Assembly (NCBI RefSeq): GCF_009183815.1
Contig: NZ_WEHX01000004.1
Span: forward strand, 18,530-82,529
From: Sutterella seckii
GTDB lineage: Bacteria > Pseudomonadota > Gammaproteobacteria > Burkholderiales > Burkholderiaceae_F
Direction of reading: 5' to 3'
DNA: 64,000 nt
Shown here piece after piece: positions 29,028 through 39,623 of this stretch. The translations under genes were made by a program, and so were the position numbers. Under the pieces are notes generated by a model, which saw only the letters and a list, made by a program, of their open reading frames with translations, was not told where the DNA came from and searched no databases. Every line of letters begins with the position of its first letter. Position 1 is the stretch's first letter.

Positions 29028-29065
29028 CCTTTTCAGATTCAAGCTAAAAACTCCGGCGATTTCGA

Positions 29066-29094
29066 TTGCACGAAGTGCCGGAGGTCGCTAGAAT
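29066..29094 (+). promoter_or_regulatory. promoter before rplC
   Basis: TTGCAC (29066-29071), 17 bases, TAGAAT (29089-29094). GGTCGC and GCGCC arms can pair around the -10 with one bulged T. A CTCCGGC/GCCGGAG pair (about 29051-29082) overlaps the -35 and could terminate rpsJ transcripts. Confidence 0.6.
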
Positions 29095-29202
29095 CGCGCC
29101 TTTCTTGTCCCCAAACAGATTTTGTTTTGTCTATTTGAAGCAGAATCAGGGACATTTTTATGAAACCGGTCCCGGCCAATCGCAGCCGGGGTGGAGAAAA
29201 CA

Positions 29203-29847
29203 ATGAGTGAAAAGCTCGGCCTCGTCGGTCGCAAGATCGGCATGACGCGTATCTTCACGGATGACGGAACGACCGTTCCCGTGACCGTGCTCGACGTGTC
29301 GAACAACCGCGTCACCATGGTCAAGACGCAGGACACCGACGGCTACAACGCCGTTCAGGTCGCGTACGGCACGAAGAAGCCCTCGCGCGTCAACAAGCCG
29401 CTCGCCGGCCAGTTTGCCAAAGCTGGCGTCGAAGCTGCCTGCACCCTTAAAGAGTTCCGCATCGATGCGGAGAAGGTCGCCGAATTCAAGCCCGGCCAGA
29501 CCCTCTCTGTCGAAATCTTCACGGAAGGCCAGAAGGTCGACGTGACGGGTACGACCATCGGTAAGGGTTTTGCCGGCGCCATCAAGCGCCACCACTTCTC
29601 GTCCAACCGTGCTTCCCACGGTAACTCCGTGACGACGAATGCCCCCGGCTCCATCGGTAATCGCCAGGACCCGGGCCGCGTGTTCCCCGGCAAGCGCATG
29701 GCCGGTCACCTCGGTGACGTCCGCCGCACGACCCAGAATCTCGTGGTCGCCCGCGTTGACAAGGAACGCCAGCTTCTGCTCGTTCGCGGTGCCGTTCCGG
29801 GCGCCAAGGGCGGTGAAGTCATCGTTCGTCCTGCTGTTAAGGCGTAA
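29203..29847 (+). CDS. rplC: 50S ribosomal protein L3
   Basis: A 214-residue L3, an early-assembly 50S protein near the peptidyl-transferase centre. It starts [18 protein letters not shown] and contains the loop [20 protein letters not shown] with Gln of the methylation-site type. ATG at 29203 has GGAG at 29193-29196; an upstream in-frame GTG is rejected. First gene of the rplC-rpsQ segment. Confidence 0.98.
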   Translation: MSEKLGLVGRKIGMTRIFTDDGTTVPVTVLDVSNNRVTMVKTQDTDGYNAVQVAYGTKKPSRVNKPLAGQFAKAGVEAACTLKEFRIDAEKVAEFKPGQTLSVEIFTEGQKVDVTGTTIGKGFAGAIKRHHFSSNRASHGNSVTTNAPGSIGNRQDPGRVFPGKRMAGHLGDVRRTTQNLVVARVDKERQLLLVRGAVPGAKGGEVIVRPAVKA

Positions 29848-29858
29848 GGAGCGAAACA

Positions 29859-30476
29859 ATGGAACTCAATATCCTTAACGAACAGGGCAAGGTCGAAGCT
29901 GCTGACGCCGTGTTCGCCCGCGAATACAACGAAGCCCTCGTGCATCAGATCGTTGTTGCCTTCCAGGCCAACGCTCGTCTGGGCACCCGCGCTCAGCTCA
30001 ACCGTCGCGATGTTCATCACTCGACGAAGAAGCCCTGGCGCCAGAAGGGTACCGGTCGTGCCCGTTCGGGTATGACGAGCTCGCCGCTGTGGCGTGGTGG
30101 TGGACGTACGTTCCCCAACACCCCGGACGAAAACTTCAGCCAGAAGGTCAACAAGAAGATGTTCCGCGCTGCCATGGCTTCGATCTATTCGAAGCTCGTG
30201 ACGGACGCCCGCTTCGCTGTCGTTGAAGCCCTCAAGGCTGAAACGCCGAAGACCAAGGACTTCGCTGGTCAGCTCAAGACGCTCGGCCTCAACGAGCGCA
30301 CTCTCATCATCATTGGTGAGGAAGAACTTGACGACAACATCATTCTCGCCTCGCGCAATCTGAAGGATGTGCTCGTCGTTACGCCCCGCTATGCGGATCC
30401 GCTGTGCCTTCTCTACTTTGACAAGGTCGTGGCCACCAAGGCGGCTGTTGCTCAGATCGAGGAGATGTTGGCATGA
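29859..30476 (+). CDS. rplD: 50S ribosomal protein L4
   Basis: A 205-residue L4, whose extended loop lines the exit tunnel; in E. coli it also regulates the S10 operon. The loop [20 protein letters not shown] is intact. It is 11 bases after rplC and its stop overlaps rplW by 4 bases (ATGA). Confidence 0.98.
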   Translation: MELNILNEQGKVEAADAVFAREYNEALVHQIVVAFQANARLGTRAQLNRRDVHHSTKKPWRQKGTGRARSGMTSSPLWRGGGRTFPNTPDENFSQKVNKKMFRAAMASIYSKLVTDARFAVVEALKAETPKTKDFAGQLKTLGLNERTLIIIGEEELDDNIILASRNLKDVLVVTPRYADPLCLLYFDKVVATKAAVAQIEEMLA

Positions 30477-30772
30477 ATCAGGAACGTCTGATGAAGGTGC
30501 TCGTCGGTCCCATCGTCTCCGAGAAGAGCACGATGATCGGCGAAAAGCACAATCAGTGGTCTTTCGTCGTCGTCCCGGATGCGACGAAGTCCGAGGTTAA
30601 GTCCGCTGTTGAACTGCTCTTCAAGGTGCAGGTCAAGGCGGTGCAGATTCTGAACCTGAAGGGCAAGCAGAAGCGCTTTGGCCGCTTCATGGGCAAGCGC
30701 AATGACGTCCGCAAGGCGTACGTCACGCTCGCTGAGGGTCAGGAAATCAAGTTCGAGCAAGAGGTGATGTAA
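30473..30772 (+). CDS. rplW: 50S ribosomal protein L23
   Basis: A 99-residue L23, at the tunnel exit where SRP and trigger factor dock. [10 protein letters not shown] and [17 protein letters not shown] are characteristic. It starts within the rplD stop and its stop overlaps the rplB ATG (TAATG), so translation is coupled throughout. Confidence 0.97.
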   Translation: MNQERLMKVLVGPIVSEKSTMIGEKHNQWSFVVVPDATKSEVKSAVELLFKVQVKAVQILNLKGKQKRFGRFMGKRNDVRKAYVTLAEGQEIKFEQEVM

Positions 30773-31599
30773 TGGCTCTCGTCAAACTCAAGCCGACGTC
30801 CCCCGGCCGCCGTCATGCGGTCAAGGTTGTCAACAAGGAGCTCCACAAGGGTAAGCCCTGGGCCGCTCTTGTTGAGAAGAAGAATCGTACGAATGGCCGC
30901 AACAACAACGGTCATATCACCTGCCGTCATAAGGGTGGCGGTGCCAAGCGTGCGTATCGCATCATCGACTTCAAGCGCGATAAGGATGGAATTCCCGCCC
31001 GCGTTGAACGCATCGAATACGATCCGAACCGCTCGGCCAACATCGCTCTCGTGCTTTATGCCGATGGCGAACGCCGCTACATCATCGCTCCGAAGGGCCT
31101 GACGGTTGGTCAGCAGATCTTCAATGGTCCCGAATCCCCGATCAAGGCCGGCAATACGCTTCCGCTGCGTAACATCCCGGTCGGTTCGACGATTCACTGC
31201 ATCGAGCTGCTCCCGGGCAAGGGTGCTCAGCTTGTGCGCGCTGCCGGTGCTTTCGGCCAGCTGATCGCCCGCGAAGGCGAATACGCTCAGGTCCGTCTGC
31301 GTTCTGGCGAAGTTCGTCGCGTTCTCATCGAGTGCCGTGCCACCATTGGCACCGTCGGCAACGAAGAGAACAGCCTGCGCGAGCTCGGCAAGGCCGGTGC
31401 TAAGCGCTGGCGCGGTATCCGTCCGACCGTTCGTGGCGTTGCCATGAACCCGGTGGACCATCCGCACGGCGGCGGCGAAGGCAAGACCGGCACTGGCCGC
31501 GCTCCTGTCACGCCGTGGGGTCAGCTCACGAAGGGCTATCGTACCCGCAACAGCAAGCGCACGGATTCCATGATCATCCAGCGCCGTAACCGCAAGTAA
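30772..31599 (+). CDS. rplB: 50S ribosomal protein L2
   Basis: A 275-residue L2, required for subunit association and peptidyl-transferase function. The C-terminal [18 protein letters not shown] loop with the conserved His is intact. Confidence 0.99.
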   Translation: MALVKLKPTSPGRRHAVKVVNKELHKGKPWAALVEKKNRTNGRNNNGHITCRHKGGGAKRAYRIIDFKRDKDGIPARVERIEYDPNRSANIALVLYADGERRYIIAPKGLTVGQQIFNGPESPIKAGNTLPLRNIPVGSTIHCIELLPGKGAQLVRAAGAFGQLIAREGEYAQVRLRSGEVRRVLIECRATIGTVGNEENSLRELGKAGAKRWRGIRPTVRGVAMNPVDHPHGGGEGKTGTGRAPVTPWGQLTKGYRTRNSKRTDSMIIQRRNRK

Positions 31600-31611
31600 G
31601 GGAGCCCTAGA

Positions 31612-31890
31612 ATGTCTCGCTCTTTGAAAAAAGGCCCGTTCGTTGACGGGCACCTCATGAAGAAGGTTGAAGCCGCCCAGGCGAGCCGCGACAAGCGTCC
31701 GCTCAAGACCTGGTCGCGTCGCTCGACGATTGTTCCGGAATTCATCGGTCTGACCATCGCCGTCCACAACGGCCGTCAGCACGTTCCGGTTTACATCAAT
31801 GAAAACATGGTCGGCCACAAGCTCGGCGAATTTGCGCTCACCCGCACGTTCAAGGGCCACAGCTCCGGCGACAAGAAGGTGGGTAAGTAA
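31612..31890 (+). CDS. rpsS: 30S ribosomal protein S19
   Basis: A 92-residue S19 (30S head, contacts the A-site tRNA region with S13). [18 protein letters not shown] and [17 protein letters not shown] are typical. Its stop codon abuts the rplV ATG. Confidence 0.98.
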   Translation: MSRSLKKGPFVDGHLMKKVEAAQASRDKRPLKTWSRRSTIVPEFIGLTIAVHNGRQHVPVYINENMVGHKLGEFALTRTFKGHSSGDKKVGK

Positions 31891-32229
31891 ATGGAAACGA
31901 CAGCTAAAGTTCGTGGCGTTCGCCTTTCCGCCCAGAAAGGTCGCCTCGTTGCTGACCTCATCCGCGGCCAGCAGGTGGGCAAGGCTCTCACGATTCTGGA
32001 GTTCACCCAGAAGCGTGCTGCCGGCATCATCCGTAAGGCGCTTGAAAGCGCGATTGCCAACGCCGAGCACAATGACGGCGCTGACATCGATACGCTTTAT
32101 GTGAAGACGATCCATGTGGAAAAGGCTGCTACGCTGCGCCGCTTCGGCGCCCGCGCCAAGGGCCGCGGTACGCGCATCAACAAGCAGACGAGCCACATCT
32201 ACATCACCGTCGGCGACGGCGAAAGCTAA
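31891..32229 (+). CDS. rplV: 50S ribosomal protein L22
   Basis: A 112-residue L22, with a loop lining the exit tunnel at the macrolide site. [20 protein letters not shown] and the C-terminal [20 protein letters not shown] are diagnostic. It begins directly after the rpsS stop. Confidence 0.98.
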   Translation: METTAKVRGVRLSAQKGRLVADLIRGQQVGKALTILEFTQKRAAGIIRKALESAIANAEHNDGADIDTLYVKTIHVEKAATLRRFGARAKGRGTRINKQTSHIYITVGDGES

Positions 32230-32246
32230 GAAACAGGTGAATTACC

Positions 32247-33032
32247 ATGGGTCAGAAAATTAATCCCACCGGCTTCCGCCTCCCGGTTACGCGCAACTGG
32301 ACGTCGCGTTGGTACGCGAGCGGCCGCGATTACCCGAGCACTCTCCAGGAAGATCTGAAGGTTCGCGCCTTCCTCCTGAAGAAGCTCCGCAATGCGTCCG
32401 TCGCCCGCGTTCTCATCGAACGTCCGGCCAACAATGCGCGCATCACGATCTTCACGGCTCGTCCGGGCATCGTGATTGGCAAGCAGGGCGCTGATATTGA
32501 AGCTCTCAAGGCTGAAGTTCAGAAGATGATGGGCGTGCCCGTTCACGTCAACATCGAAGAAGTTCGCCGTCCTGAACTCGACGCTCAGCTCATCGCTGAC
32601 GGCATCACCCAGCAGCTCGAAAAGCGCGTGATGTTCCGCCGTGCGATGAAGCGCGCCATGCAGAACGCCATGCGTCTCGGCGCTCTCGGCATCAAGGTGC
32701 AGTCCTCCGGCCGTCTCAACGGCGCGGACATCGCCCGTGACGAGTGGTACCGCGAAGGCCGCGTGCCTCTGCAGACGCTTCGCGCCAACATCGACTACGC
32801 CACGAGCGAAGCTCACACGACGTACGGTGTTGTCGGCGTCAAGGTTTGGGTCTACAAGGGAGACAACTTCGGCGCGGAAGAACCCGCTGAAGCCCAGGCT
32901 CCGCGCGAAGACCGCCGCGGCCGCCGCTCGGATCGCAACGGCAAGCCCGGTGCGCGCCGCAACAACGGCCGTCGCAACGATATGAAGCAGGACCGTGCTC
33001 CCCGCAAGCCGGCTGCTAAGGACGGAGAATAA
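32247..33032 (+). CDS. rpsC: 30S ribosomal protein S3 with extended basic tail
   Basis: A 261-residue S3 (mRNA entry/helicase site). The KH domain has [17 protein letters not shown]. The core ends around residue 215; the rest is an Arg/Asn-rich, low-complexity tail of about 45 residues. E. coli S3 is 233 residues, so the tail is longer here. RBS AGGTG precedes ATG. Confidence 0.98.
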   Translation: MGQKINPTGFRLPVTRNWTSRWYASGRDYPSTLQEDLKVRAFLLKKLRNASVARVLIERPANNARITIFTARPGIVIGKQGADIEALKAEVQKMMGVPVHVNIEEVRRPELDAQLIADGITQQLEKRVMFRRAMKRAMQNAMRLGALGIKVQSSGRLNGADIARDEWYREGRVPLQTLRANIDYATSEAHTTYGVVGVKVWVYKGDNFGAEEPAEAQAPREDRRGRRSDRNGKPGARRNNGRRNDMKQDRAPRKPAAKDGE

Positions 33033-33034
33033 CG

Positions 33035-33451
33035 ATGCTGCAGCCTAATCGTCGCAAGTACCGCAAGGATCAGAAGGGTCGTAACTACGGCCTCGCCACC
33101 CGCGGTGCGAACGTTTCCTTCGGTGAGTTTGGTCTGAAGACGCTTGAGCGCGGCCGCATCACGGCCCGCCAGATCGAAGCCGCACGCCGTGCCATTACGC
33201 GCCACATCAAGCGCGGCGGCCGCGTCTGGATTCGCATCTTCCCGGACAAGCCCATTTCCTCGAAGCCTGCCGAAGTCCGTATGGGTAACGGTAAGGGCAA
33301 TCCTGAATACTGGGTTGCGCTGGTCCAGCCGGGCCGCGTGCTCTACGAAATGGACGGCGTGGAAGAGTCGCTCGCCCGCGAAGCCTTCGCGCTCGCAGCT
33401 GCCAAGCTGCCCGTGAAGACCACGTTCGTTGTCCGTCAGGTCGGCATGTAA
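33035..33451 (+). CDS. rplP: 50S ribosomal protein L16
   Basis: A 138-residue L16 near the A-site and central protuberance. [17 protein letters not shown] and [20 protein letters not shown] match. Length is typical (136-138). Confidence 0.98.
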   Translation: MLQPNRRKYRKDQKGRNYGLATRGANVSFGEFGLKTLERGRITARQIEAARRAITRHIKRGGRVWIRIFPDKPISSKPAEVRMGNGKGNPEYWVALVQPGRVLYEMDGVEESLAREAFALAAAKLPVKTTFVVRQVGM

Positions 33452-33469
33452 TAACAAGGAGACACGGAC

Positions 33470-33664
33470 ATGAACGCTAAGGAACTGCGTGCCAAGAGTG
33501 AGACCGAGCTCAAGCAGGAACTGCAGGAACTTCTGAAGACGCACTTCAAGCTGCGTATGCAGAAGGCCACCCAGCAGCTGCAGAACACGGCTTCGCTGCG
33601 TCAGACGCGTCGCGACATCGCGCGCGTTCGCACTATCCTCACCCAGAAGGCGACCACGAAATGA
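33470..33664 (+). CDS. rpmC: 50S ribosomal protein L29
   Basis: A 64-residue L29, a two-helix protein at the tunnel exit. [20 protein letters not shown] is typical. RBS AAGGAGAC precedes it; its stop overlaps the rpsQ ATG. Confidence 0.97.
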   Translation: MNAKELRAKSETELKQELQELLKTHFKLRMQKATQQLQNTASLRQTRRDIARVRTILTQKATTK

Positions 33665-33930
33665 CCGAACAGACGAAGGAATCGCTCACCCGCACTCTCA
33701 TCGGTGTGGTCACGAGCAACAAGATGGACAAGACGGTCACCGTTCTTGTCGAGCGCAAGGTGAAGCACCCGCTCTACGGCAAGTATGTCGTCAAGAGCAA
33801 GAAGTACCATGCGCACGATGAGCTCGCCTGCGGCGAGGGCGATCGTGTCGAGATTGAGGAAGTTCGCCCCGTTTCCAAGACTGTGTCCTGGAACGTAACG
33901 AAGATCCTCACGAAGGCCGAAGTCCTCTAA
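33661..33930 (+). CDS. rpsQ: 30S ribosomal protein S17
   Basis: An 89-residue S17, a primary 16S rRNA-binding protein. [20 protein letters not shown] and [17 protein letters not shown] match. Last gene of the predicted rplC-rpsQ segment; a GGGGTGA-A6-TCACCCC hairpin (33942-33961) lies 11 bases after its stop but lacks a T-run. Confidence 0.98.
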   Translation: MTEQTKESLTRTLIGVVTSNKMDKTVTVLVERKVKHPLYGKYVVKSKKYHAHDELACGEGDRVEIEEVRPVSKTVSWNVTKILTKAEVL

Positions 33931-33941
33931 GAAAGTCGAGC

Positions 33942-33961
33942 GGGGTGAAAAAAATCACCCC
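33942..33961 (+). terminator. hairpin after rpsQ
   Basis: GGGGTGA-A6-TCACCCC is a perfect 7-bp hairpin without a following T-run. It may be an attenuation or pause signal between rpsQ and rplN. Confidence 0.45.
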
Positions 33962-33968
33962 ACATCGC

Positions 33969-33998
33969 TTGCAAAGTAACTGAACGTTCAGTTATATT
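33969..33998 (+). promoter_or_regulatory. predicted rplN promoter with an 18-bp palindrome in its spacer
   Basis: TTGCAA (33969-33974), 18 bases, TATATT (33993-33998). TAACTGAACGTTCAGTTA (33977-33994) is a perfect palindrome lying between the -35 and the -10 and overlapping the first two -10 bases. Placement in the spacer is classical for a repressor or a MerR-type activator site. Confidence 0.5.
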
Positions 33999-34007
33999 TG
34001 CACCCCG

Positions 34008-34043
34008 TCGCCCGGATGCCACTTCTGGTGGGATTCCGGGCGA
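34008..34043 (+). promoter_or_regulatory. hairpin in the 5' leader of rplN
   Basis: TCGCCCGGA (34008-34016) pairs with TCCGGGCGA (34035-34043), with an inner CCAC/GTGG pair. More pairs follow up to 34150 (e.g. TCCGC-GTAT-GCGGA). A structured leader of about 165 bases is unusual for the spc operon and may be a ribosomal-protein feedback site. Confidence 0.5.
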
Positions 34044-34171
34044 TGCATTTCTTAGTCCGTCGTCCGCACATGCCATTTGCTGCATGACTCGCGCGGATGA
34101 TCGGACCTCATCCCCGCCATACGGGGCCAATACTGTCCGCGTATGCGGAATAAGTTGGGAATTTTTCAGTA

Positions 34172-34540
34172 ATGATTCAGATGCAAAGCCGACTGGACGT
34201 CGCCGATAACACCGGTGCGCGTTCGGTCATGTGTATCAAGGTGTTGGGCGGTTCCAAGCGCCGTTACGCCAACATCGGCGACGTCATCAAGGTGACGGTC
34301 AAGGAAGCTGCTCCGCGCGGCCGCGTGAAGAAGGGCGAGGTCTACAACGCTGTTGTGGTCCGTACCGCTCACGGCGTTCGTCGTCCTGACGGCTCCAAGA
34401 TCGCCTTTGACGGCAATGCCGCCGTCCTCCTCAACAGCAAGCTCGAGCCGATCGGCACCCGTATCTTCGGGCCGGTGACTCGTGAACTGCGCACTGAGCA
34501 GTTCATGAAGATCGTGTCGCTCGCTCCTGAAGTCATCTAA
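34172..34540 (+). CDS. rplN: 50S ribosomal protein L14
   Basis: A 122-residue L14 at the 30S interface. [20 protein letters not shown] and the C-terminal [19 protein letters not shown] match. First gene of the spc segment, after a 241-base gap with a predicted promoter. Confidence 0.98.
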   Translation: MIQMQSRLDVADNTGARSVMCIKVLGGSKRRYANIGDVIKVTVKEAAPRGRVKKGEVYNAVVVRTAHGVRRPDGSKIAFDGNAAVLLNSKLEPIGTRIFGPVTRELRTEQFMKIVSLAPEVI

Positions 34541-34553
34541 TTGAGGAGAGAAA

Positions 34554-34877
34554 ATGCAGCGCATTCGTAAAGGCGACCAGGTTGTGGTCATCGCCGGCCG
34601 CGACCGCGGCACCAAGGGCACGGTTCTCGCCCGCGTTGACGACCGCCACGTTCTCGTGGAAGGCGTCAATGTCGTGAAGAAGGCCGTCCGCCCGAATCCG
34701 ACCCTTGGCATCGAGGGCGGCATCGTCGACAAGACCCTCCCGATCGATCAGTCCAACGTTATGCTGGTCAATCCGGAAACGGGCAAGGGCGAACGCATCG
34801 GCTTCAAGGAAGTTGATGGCAAGAAGGTTCGCGTGTTCAAGTCCAATGGCGCCGTTGTCGGTGCCAAGGCCGAATGA
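34554..34877 (+). CDS. rplX: 50S ribosomal protein L24
   Basis: A 107-residue L24, an assembly initiator with a KOW motif. [20 protein letters not shown] is the KOW segment. RBS TGAGGAGAG precedes the ATG. Confidence 0.97.
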   Translation: MQRIRKGDQVVVIAGRDRGTKGTVLARVDDRHVLVEGVNVVKKAVRPNPTLGIEGGIVDKTLPIDQSNVMLVNPETGKGERIGFKEVDGKKVRVFKSNGAVVGAKAE

Positions 34878-34885
34878 GGGTACCC

Positions 34886-35425
34886 ATGTCGCGTTTCAGC
34901 TCCCTTTATCACGACACCATTGTCCCCGAACTCATGAAGAAGTTCGGCTACAAGACTGTCATGCAGGTTCCGCGCATCACCAAGATCACGCTCAACATGG
35001 GCGTTGGTGAAGCCGTTAACGACAAGAAGAACATCGAATTCGCCGTTGGCGACATGACCAAGATCGCCGGCCAGAAGCCGATGGTCACCCGCACCCGCAA
35101 GGCTATCGCGAACTTCAAGATCCGCGAAAACATGCCGATCGGCTGCATGGTCACCCTCCGTGGCGAACGCATGTACGACTTCCTTGATCGTCTCGTTACG
35201 ATCGCCTTCCCGCGCGTCCGCGACTTCCGCGGCGTGTCTGGTCGTGCTTTCGACGGCCGCGGCAACTACAACATCGGCCTCAAGGAACAGATCATCTTCC
35301 CGGAAATCGAATACGACAAGATCGATTCGATCCGCGGCATGAACATCTCCATCACCACGACGGCTAAGACCGACGAAGAAGCCAAGGCTCTCCTCGCTGG
35401 TTTCAGCTTCCCGTTCCGCAACTGA
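34886..35425 (+). CDS. rplE: 50S ribosomal protein L5
   Basis: A 179-residue L5, which binds 5S rRNA and the P-site t[23 protein letters not shown] and [17 protein letters not shown] match. ATG at 34886 with GAGGG at -10 is preferred over an ATG at 34874 that overlaps the rplX stop. Confidence 0.97.
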   Translation: MSRFSSLYHDTIVPELMKKFGYKTVMQVPRITKITLNMGVGEAVNDKKNIEFAVGDMTKIAGQKPMVTRTRKAIANFKIRENMPIGCMVTLRGERMYDFLDRLVTIAFPRVRDFRGVSGRAFDGRGNYNIGLKEQIIFPEIEYDKIDSIRGMNISITTTAKTDEEAKALLAGFSFPFRN

Positions 35426-35437
35426 GGTTGACGCAAA

Positions 35438-35743
35438 ATGGCAAAACTTGCTCTCATTAACCGCGAAGCCAAGCGCCGCGCGACGGTCGCTAAGTTCGCG
35501 GCCAAGCGCGCCGCCCTCAAGGCGATCATCAACGACGCTACCCGCTCGATGGATGAACGTCTCGAAGCCCGCGCACAGCTCGAAGCGCTGCCGCGCAACG
35601 CTTCCCCGGTCCGTCTGCGCAACCGTTGCGCGATTACCGGTCGTCCCCGTGGCAATTTCCGTAAGTTCGGTCTTTGCCGTGAAATGATTCGTGACGCCGC
35701 CATGCGCGGTGACATCCCCGGCCTCCAGAAGGCCAGCTGGTAA
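35438..35743 (+). CDS. rpsN: 30S ribosomal protein S14, zinc-free long form
   Basis: A 101-residue S14 of the long type lacking the CxxC zinc knuckle of the short form. [20 protein letters not shown] is conserved. It lies between rplE and rpsH as in other Gram-negatives. Confidence 0.98.
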   Translation: MAKLALINREAKRRATVAKFAAKRAALKAIINDATRSMDERLEARAQLEALPRNASPVRLRNRCAITGRPRGNFRKFGLCREMIRDAAMRGDIPGLQKASW

Positions 35744-35759
35744 GCGAGGAGATTGCGAA

Positions 35760-36155
35760 ATGAGTATGAGTGATCCGATCGCCGACATGCTGACCCGCAT
35801 CCGCAACGGTCAGATGGTCGACAAGGCCGCGGTGGTTATGCCTTCCTCCAAGCTGAAGGTTGCCATCGCCAAGGTCCTCAAGGAAGAAGGCTACATCGAG
35901 AACTACGAAGTGGCGGCTAACAACGGCAAGAACGAGCTCAACGTTACGCTCAAGTACTATGCCGGCCGTCCGGTTATCGAACGCCTCGAGCGCGTGTCCC
36001 GTCCGGGCCTGCGCATTTACAAGAACCACGACAGCATCCCCCAGGTGATGAACGGTCTCGGCATCGCGATCGTTTCGACCCCGAAGGGCGTGATGACCGA
36101 TCGCGCTGCCCGCGCGGCCGGCGTCGGCGGCGAAGTTATCTGCTACGTCGCCTAA
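35760..36155 (+). CDS. rpsH: 30S ribosomal protein S8
   Basis: A 131-residue S8, a 16S primary binder that represses the spc operon in E. coli. [20 protein letters not shown] and the C-terminal [20 protein letters not shown] match. ATG at 35760 with GGAG upstream is used; a longer frame inside rpsN is not credible. Confidence 0.98.
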   Translation: MSMSDPIADMLTRIRNGQMVDKAAVVMPSSKLKVAIAKVLKEEGYIENYEVAANNGKNELNVTLKYYAGRPVIERLERVSRPGLRIYKNHDSIPQVMNGLGIAIVSTPKGVMTDRAARAAGVGGEVICYVA

Positions 36156-36170
36156 CCCGAGGAGTGTGAA

Positions 36171-36704
36171 ATGAGTCGTATCGCTAAGATCCCCGTCACC
36201 ATCGCCAAGGGCGTGACCGTTACGCTCACCCCCGAATACGTGACCGTCAAGGGGCCCGTCGGCGAAGTGAAGATGCACGTCCTGCCGCTCGTCAAAGTTA
36301 CCGAAGCTGAGGGCCACCTCCACTTCGAGCAGCTCGATGAGTCCCGTGAGTCCAACGCCAACGTCGGCACGATGCGTGCCCTCGTCAATGACATGGTGAA
36401 GGGCTGCTCGGTCGGCTTCGAAAAGCGCCTCGCCCTCGTCGGCGTGGGCTATCGTGCCCAGGCTCAGGGTGACAAGCTCAATCTGTCGCTCGGCTTCTCC
36501 CATCCGGTCGTGCACCACATGCCCGCCGGCATCAAGGTTGAGACGCCCACCCCGACTGAAATCATCATCAAGGGTGCTGACAAGCAGAAGGTTGGTCAGA
36601 CGGCTGCTGAAGTTCGCGCTTATCGTTCCCCCGAACCCTACAAGGGAAAGGGTGTCCGCTATGCGAACGAGCATGTCGTGATCAAGGAAACCAAGAAGAA
36701 GTAA
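36171..36704 (+). CDS. rplF: 50S ribosomal protein L6
   Basis: A 177-residue L6 at the base of the L7/L12 stalk near the sarcin-ricin loop. [19 protein letters not shown] and the C-terminal [16 protein letters not shown] match. RBS GAGGAGTG precedes it. Confidence 0.98.
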   Translation: MSRIAKIPVTIAKGVTVTLTPEYVTVKGPVGEVKMHVLPLVKVTEAEGHLHFEQLDESRESNANVGTMRALVNDMVKGCSVGFEKRLALVGVGYRAQAQGDKLNLSLGFSHPVVHHMPAGIKVETPTPTEIIIKGADKQKVGQTAAEVRAYRSPEPYKGKGVRYANEHVVIKETKKK

Positions 36705-36719
36705 TTCGGACGTTAGAAG

Positions 36720-37088
36720 ATGATCAACAAGAAACAAAGCCGCCTGCGTCGCGCCCGCGCCACGCGCGCCCGCATTCTGCTGCAGAAGGTCGATCGCCTG
36801 ACGGTCCATCGTACCAATCTGCACATCTACGCCAGCATCATTTCGGCCGACAATGGCCGCACGCTCTGCTCCGCCTCCACGGTCGAGCCGGAAGTGCGCG
36901 CTCAGCTCGCCAACCAGACTGGCCGTGGCGGTAACGTCGCCGCTGCCAAGATCGTTGGTGCTCGCATCGCCGAAAAGGCGAAGGCTGCCGGTATTGAAAC
37001 CTGCGCCTTCGACCGCTCTGGCTACCGTTACCACGGCCGTGTCGCCGCGCTTGCTGAAGCTGCGCGCGAAGCCGGCCTCAAGTTCTAA
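36720..37088 (+). CDS. rplR: 50S ribosomal protein L18
   Basis: A 122-residue L18, binding 5S r[23 protein letters not shown] and [20 protein letters not shown] match. The N-terminus is very basic, as usual. Confidence 0.98.
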   Translation: MINKKQSRLRRARATRARILLQKVDRLTVHRTNLHIYASIISADNGRTLCSASTVEPEVRAQLANQTGRGGNVAAAKIVGARIAEKAKAAGIETCAFDRSGYRYHGRVAALAEAAREAGLKF

Positions 37089-37102
37089 CCGAGGTGCTGG
37101 CA

Positions 37103-37621
37103 ATGGCTAAGGTTCAAGGTAAAAACGCGGTCGAAGAACAGGACGACGGCCTGCGTGAAAAGATGATCGCGGTCAACCGCGTCAGCAAGACCGTCAAGGG
37201 CGGCCGTATTCTCGCTTTCGCGGCGCTCACGGTTGTGGGCGACGGCGACGGCTCTATCGGCATGGGCACGGGCAAGTCCCGCGAAGTGCCGCAGTCCGTC
37301 ACGAAGGCTATGGAACGCGCCCGTCACACGATGAAGCGCGTCCCGCTCATGAACGGCACGCTGCATCACGCTGTTGAAGGCCGTCATGGCGCTTCCCGCG
37401 TCATCATGATGCCGGCTCCGGAAGGTTCCGGCGTCATCGCCGGCGGCCCGATGCGCGCCGTCTGCGACGCTGTCGGCATCCGCAACGTTGTTGCGAAGGC
37501 CTACGGCTCGACCAATCCGTACAACCTCGTCCGTGCGACGCTCAACGCCCTCGAAAACCTCCGCTCGCCCGCTGAAATCGCGGCCAAGCGCGGTAAGACG
37601 GTCGAAGAGCTGCTCGGCTAA
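37103..37621 (+). CDS. rpsE: 30S ribosomal protein S5
   Basis: A 172-residue S5 for decoding fidelity. [20 protein letters not shown] and [19 protein letters not shown] match. ATG at 37103 with GAGGTG at -12 is preferred over the GTG at 37094. Confidence 0.98.
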   Translation: MAKVQGKNAVEEQDDGLREKMIAVNRVSKTVKGGRILAFAALTVVGDGDGSIGMGTGKSREVPQSVTKAMERARHTMKRVPLMNGTLHHAVEGRHGASRVIMMPAPEGSGVIAGGPMRAVCDAVGIRNVVAKAYGSTNPYNLVRATLNALENLRSPAEIAAKRGKTVEELLG

Positions 37622-37636
37622 TCCGGAGTCCAAGAC

Positions 37637-37819
37637 ATGTCCGAAAAGAAGACCATCAAGGTCACTCTGGTGAAGAGCCCGATCGGGACGAACGCGGATC
37701 ACCGCGCCACCGTTCTCGGTCTCGGCCTTAAGAAGATCGGCCAGACGCGCGAGCTCGAAGATACGCCCGCCGTTCGCGGCATGATCACCAAGGTTGCGTA
37801 CCTCGTGCGCGCTGAATGA
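37637..37819 (+). CDS. rpmD: 50S ribosomal protein L30
   Basis: A 60-residue L30. [14 protein letters not shown] motif appears as [20 protein letters not shown]. It lies between rpsE and rplO as in other bacteria. Confidence 0.96.
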   Translation: MSEKKTIKVTLVKSPIGTNADHRATVLGLGLKKIGQTRELEDTPAVRGMITKVAYLVRAE

Positions 37820-37837
37820 TCCGAAGGATGACCCAAA

Positions 37838-38272
37838 ATGCGTTTGAATACCATCAAGCCCGCTGAGGGCTCGAAGCACGCTCACCATCGCGTTGGCCGT
37901 GGTGTCGGCTCCGGTTGGGGCAAGACCGCGGGTCGCGGTCACAAGGGCCAGAAGTCGCGTGCCGGCGGCTTCCACAAGGTCGGTTTCGAAGGCGGCCAGA
38001 TGCCGATGTATCGCCGCCTTCCGAAGCGCGGCTTCACGTCCCTCTCCCGCAAGTTCGTCGAAGTGGTTCGCCTCTCCGATCTCGAACGTCTCGGTGTCGA
38101 TGAAATCGATCTGCTCGTCCTTAAGGAAGCCGGCGTTGTTTCGACGCTTGCCAAGGACGCTCGCGTGATCCTGTCGGGCGCCATCACCCGCAAGGTGACG
38201 GTGCGCGGCCTCGGCGTGACGAAGGGTGCCCGCGCTGCCATCGAGGCGGCCGGCGGCTCCGTCGCAGAGTAA
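37838..38272 (+). CDS. rplO: 50S ribosomal protein L15
   Basis: A 144-residue L15, a late assembly protein. [20 protein letters not shown] and the glycine-rich [17 protein letters not shown] loop match. Confidence 0.98.
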   Translation: MRLNTIKPAEGSKHAHHRVGRGVGSGWGKTAGRGHKGQKSRAGGFHKVGFEGGQMPMYRRLPKRGFTSLSRKFVEVVRLSDLERLGVDEIDLLVLKEAGVVSTLAKDARVILSGAITRKVTVRGLGVTKGARAAIEAAGGSVAE

Positions 38273-38297
38273 GAGACAAACTGCAAGAGGATAGGAC

Positions 38298-39623
38298 GTG
38301 GCGAATAGCCCCAGCTCAAAGCAGCAGTCAGGCCTCAGCAAGTACGGCGACCTTAAGGGTCGCCTGATCTTCCTGGCGCTTGCACTCGTTGTATACCGCA
38401 TCGGCGCGCATGTGCCGGTTCCCGGTATTGATCCCGATATGCTCCAGCAGCTGTTCAATCAGCAGCAGGGCGGCATTCTCGGGCTGTTCAACATGTTCTC
38501 CGGCGGTGCTCTCTCGCGCTTCTCCGTCTTCGCGCTCGGCATCATGCCGTACATCTCGGCATCTATTATTTTTCAGATGCTGTCGTACGTGCTGCCGAGC
38601 CTGGAGGCGATCCGCAAAGAGGGTGAACAGGGCCGCAGAAAGATCACGCAGTACACCCGTTACGGGACGCTGCTGCTCGGTCTTTTCCAGGGCTTTGGCA
38701 TCGCTGTAGCGCTCGAAACGCAGCCCGGGCTCGTTATTGATCCCGGGTTCCTCTTCCGCATCACCACGACCGTTTCGCTTCTCACGGGCACCATGTTCCT
38801 CATGTGGCTCGGTGAGCAGATTACCGAACGCGGTCTCGGCAACGGCATTTCGATCATCATCTTCGCAGGTATTGTGGCCGGCCTCCCGAACGGCACGAGC
38901 GGACTCTTCCAGCTTGTGTCGACCGGCGCCATCAGCCCGCTTGCCGCGATTTTCGTGATCGCGATCGTCCTCGCCGTCACTGCTTTCGTGGTCTTCGTTG
39001 AGCGCGGTCAGCGCCGCATCACGGTCAACTACGCCAAGCGTCAGATCGGCAACAAGATCTATGGCGGGCAGAGTTCGTATCTGCCCCTGAAGATGAACAT
39101 GTCGGGCGTTATTCCCCCGATCTTTGCTTCGTCGCTGATTCTGTTCCCGGCCACGCTGGCGGGCTGGTTTACTTCGGGTGATTCCACTCGCTGGATTCGC
39201 GACCTTGCGGCCGCGCTTTCACCCGGTCAGCCGCTTTACACGCTCCTCTACGCAGCGCTCATCATTTTCTTTGCCTTCTTCTATACGGCGTTGGTCTTCA
39301 ACCCGAAGGAAACGGCTGAGAATCTGAAGAAGAGCGGTGCCTTCATTCCGGGCATTCGTCCGGGTGAGCAGACGGCGCGTTACATCGACCGCGTGCTCCT
39401 GCGTCTTACGCTCGGCGGTGCGGCTTATCTCGTCTTTGTGTGTCTCGTCCCTGAGTTCCTCAACCTCAAGTTCAATGTCCCCTTCTACTTCGGCGGCACT
39501 TCGCTGCTGATCGTGGTGGTCGTGACGATGGACTTCATGAGCCAGGTTCAGGCGTACATGATGACGCACCAGTACGAAAACCTGCTGCGGAAAACCAATT
39601 TCCGCGGTCTCACCCGGAAGTGA
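38298..39623 (+). CDS. secY: SecY preprotein translocase channel subunit
   Basis: A 441-residue, ten-helix SecY. The plug/TM2 segment [20 protein letters not shown] and cytoplasmic-loop motifs [12 protein letters not shown] and [20 protein letters not shown] are conserved. GTG at 38298 follows AAGAGGATAG. It forms the Sec channel with SecE/SecG. infA, which normally follows, is absent. Confidence 0.97.
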   Translation: MANSPSSKQQSGLSKYGDLKGRLIFLALALVVYRIGAHVPVPGIDPDMLQQLFNQQQGGILGLFNMFSGGALSRFSVFALGIMPYISASIIFQMLSYVLPSLEAIRKEGEQGRRKITQYTRYGTLLLGLFQGFGIAVALETQPGLVIDPGFLFRITTTVSLLTGTMFLMWLGEQITERGLGNGISIIIFAGIVAGLPNGTSGLFQLVSTGAISPLAAIFVIAIVLAVTAFVVFVERGQRRITVNYAKRQIGNKIYGGQSSYLPLKMNMSGVIPPIFASSLILFPATLAGWFTSGDSTRWIRDLAAALSPGQPLYTLLYAALIIFFAFFYTALVFNPKETAENLKKSGAFIPGIRPGEQTARYIDRVLLRLTLGGAAYLVFVCLVPEFLNLKFNVPFYFGGTSLLIVVVVTMDFMSQVQAYMMTHQYENLLRKTNFRGLTRK

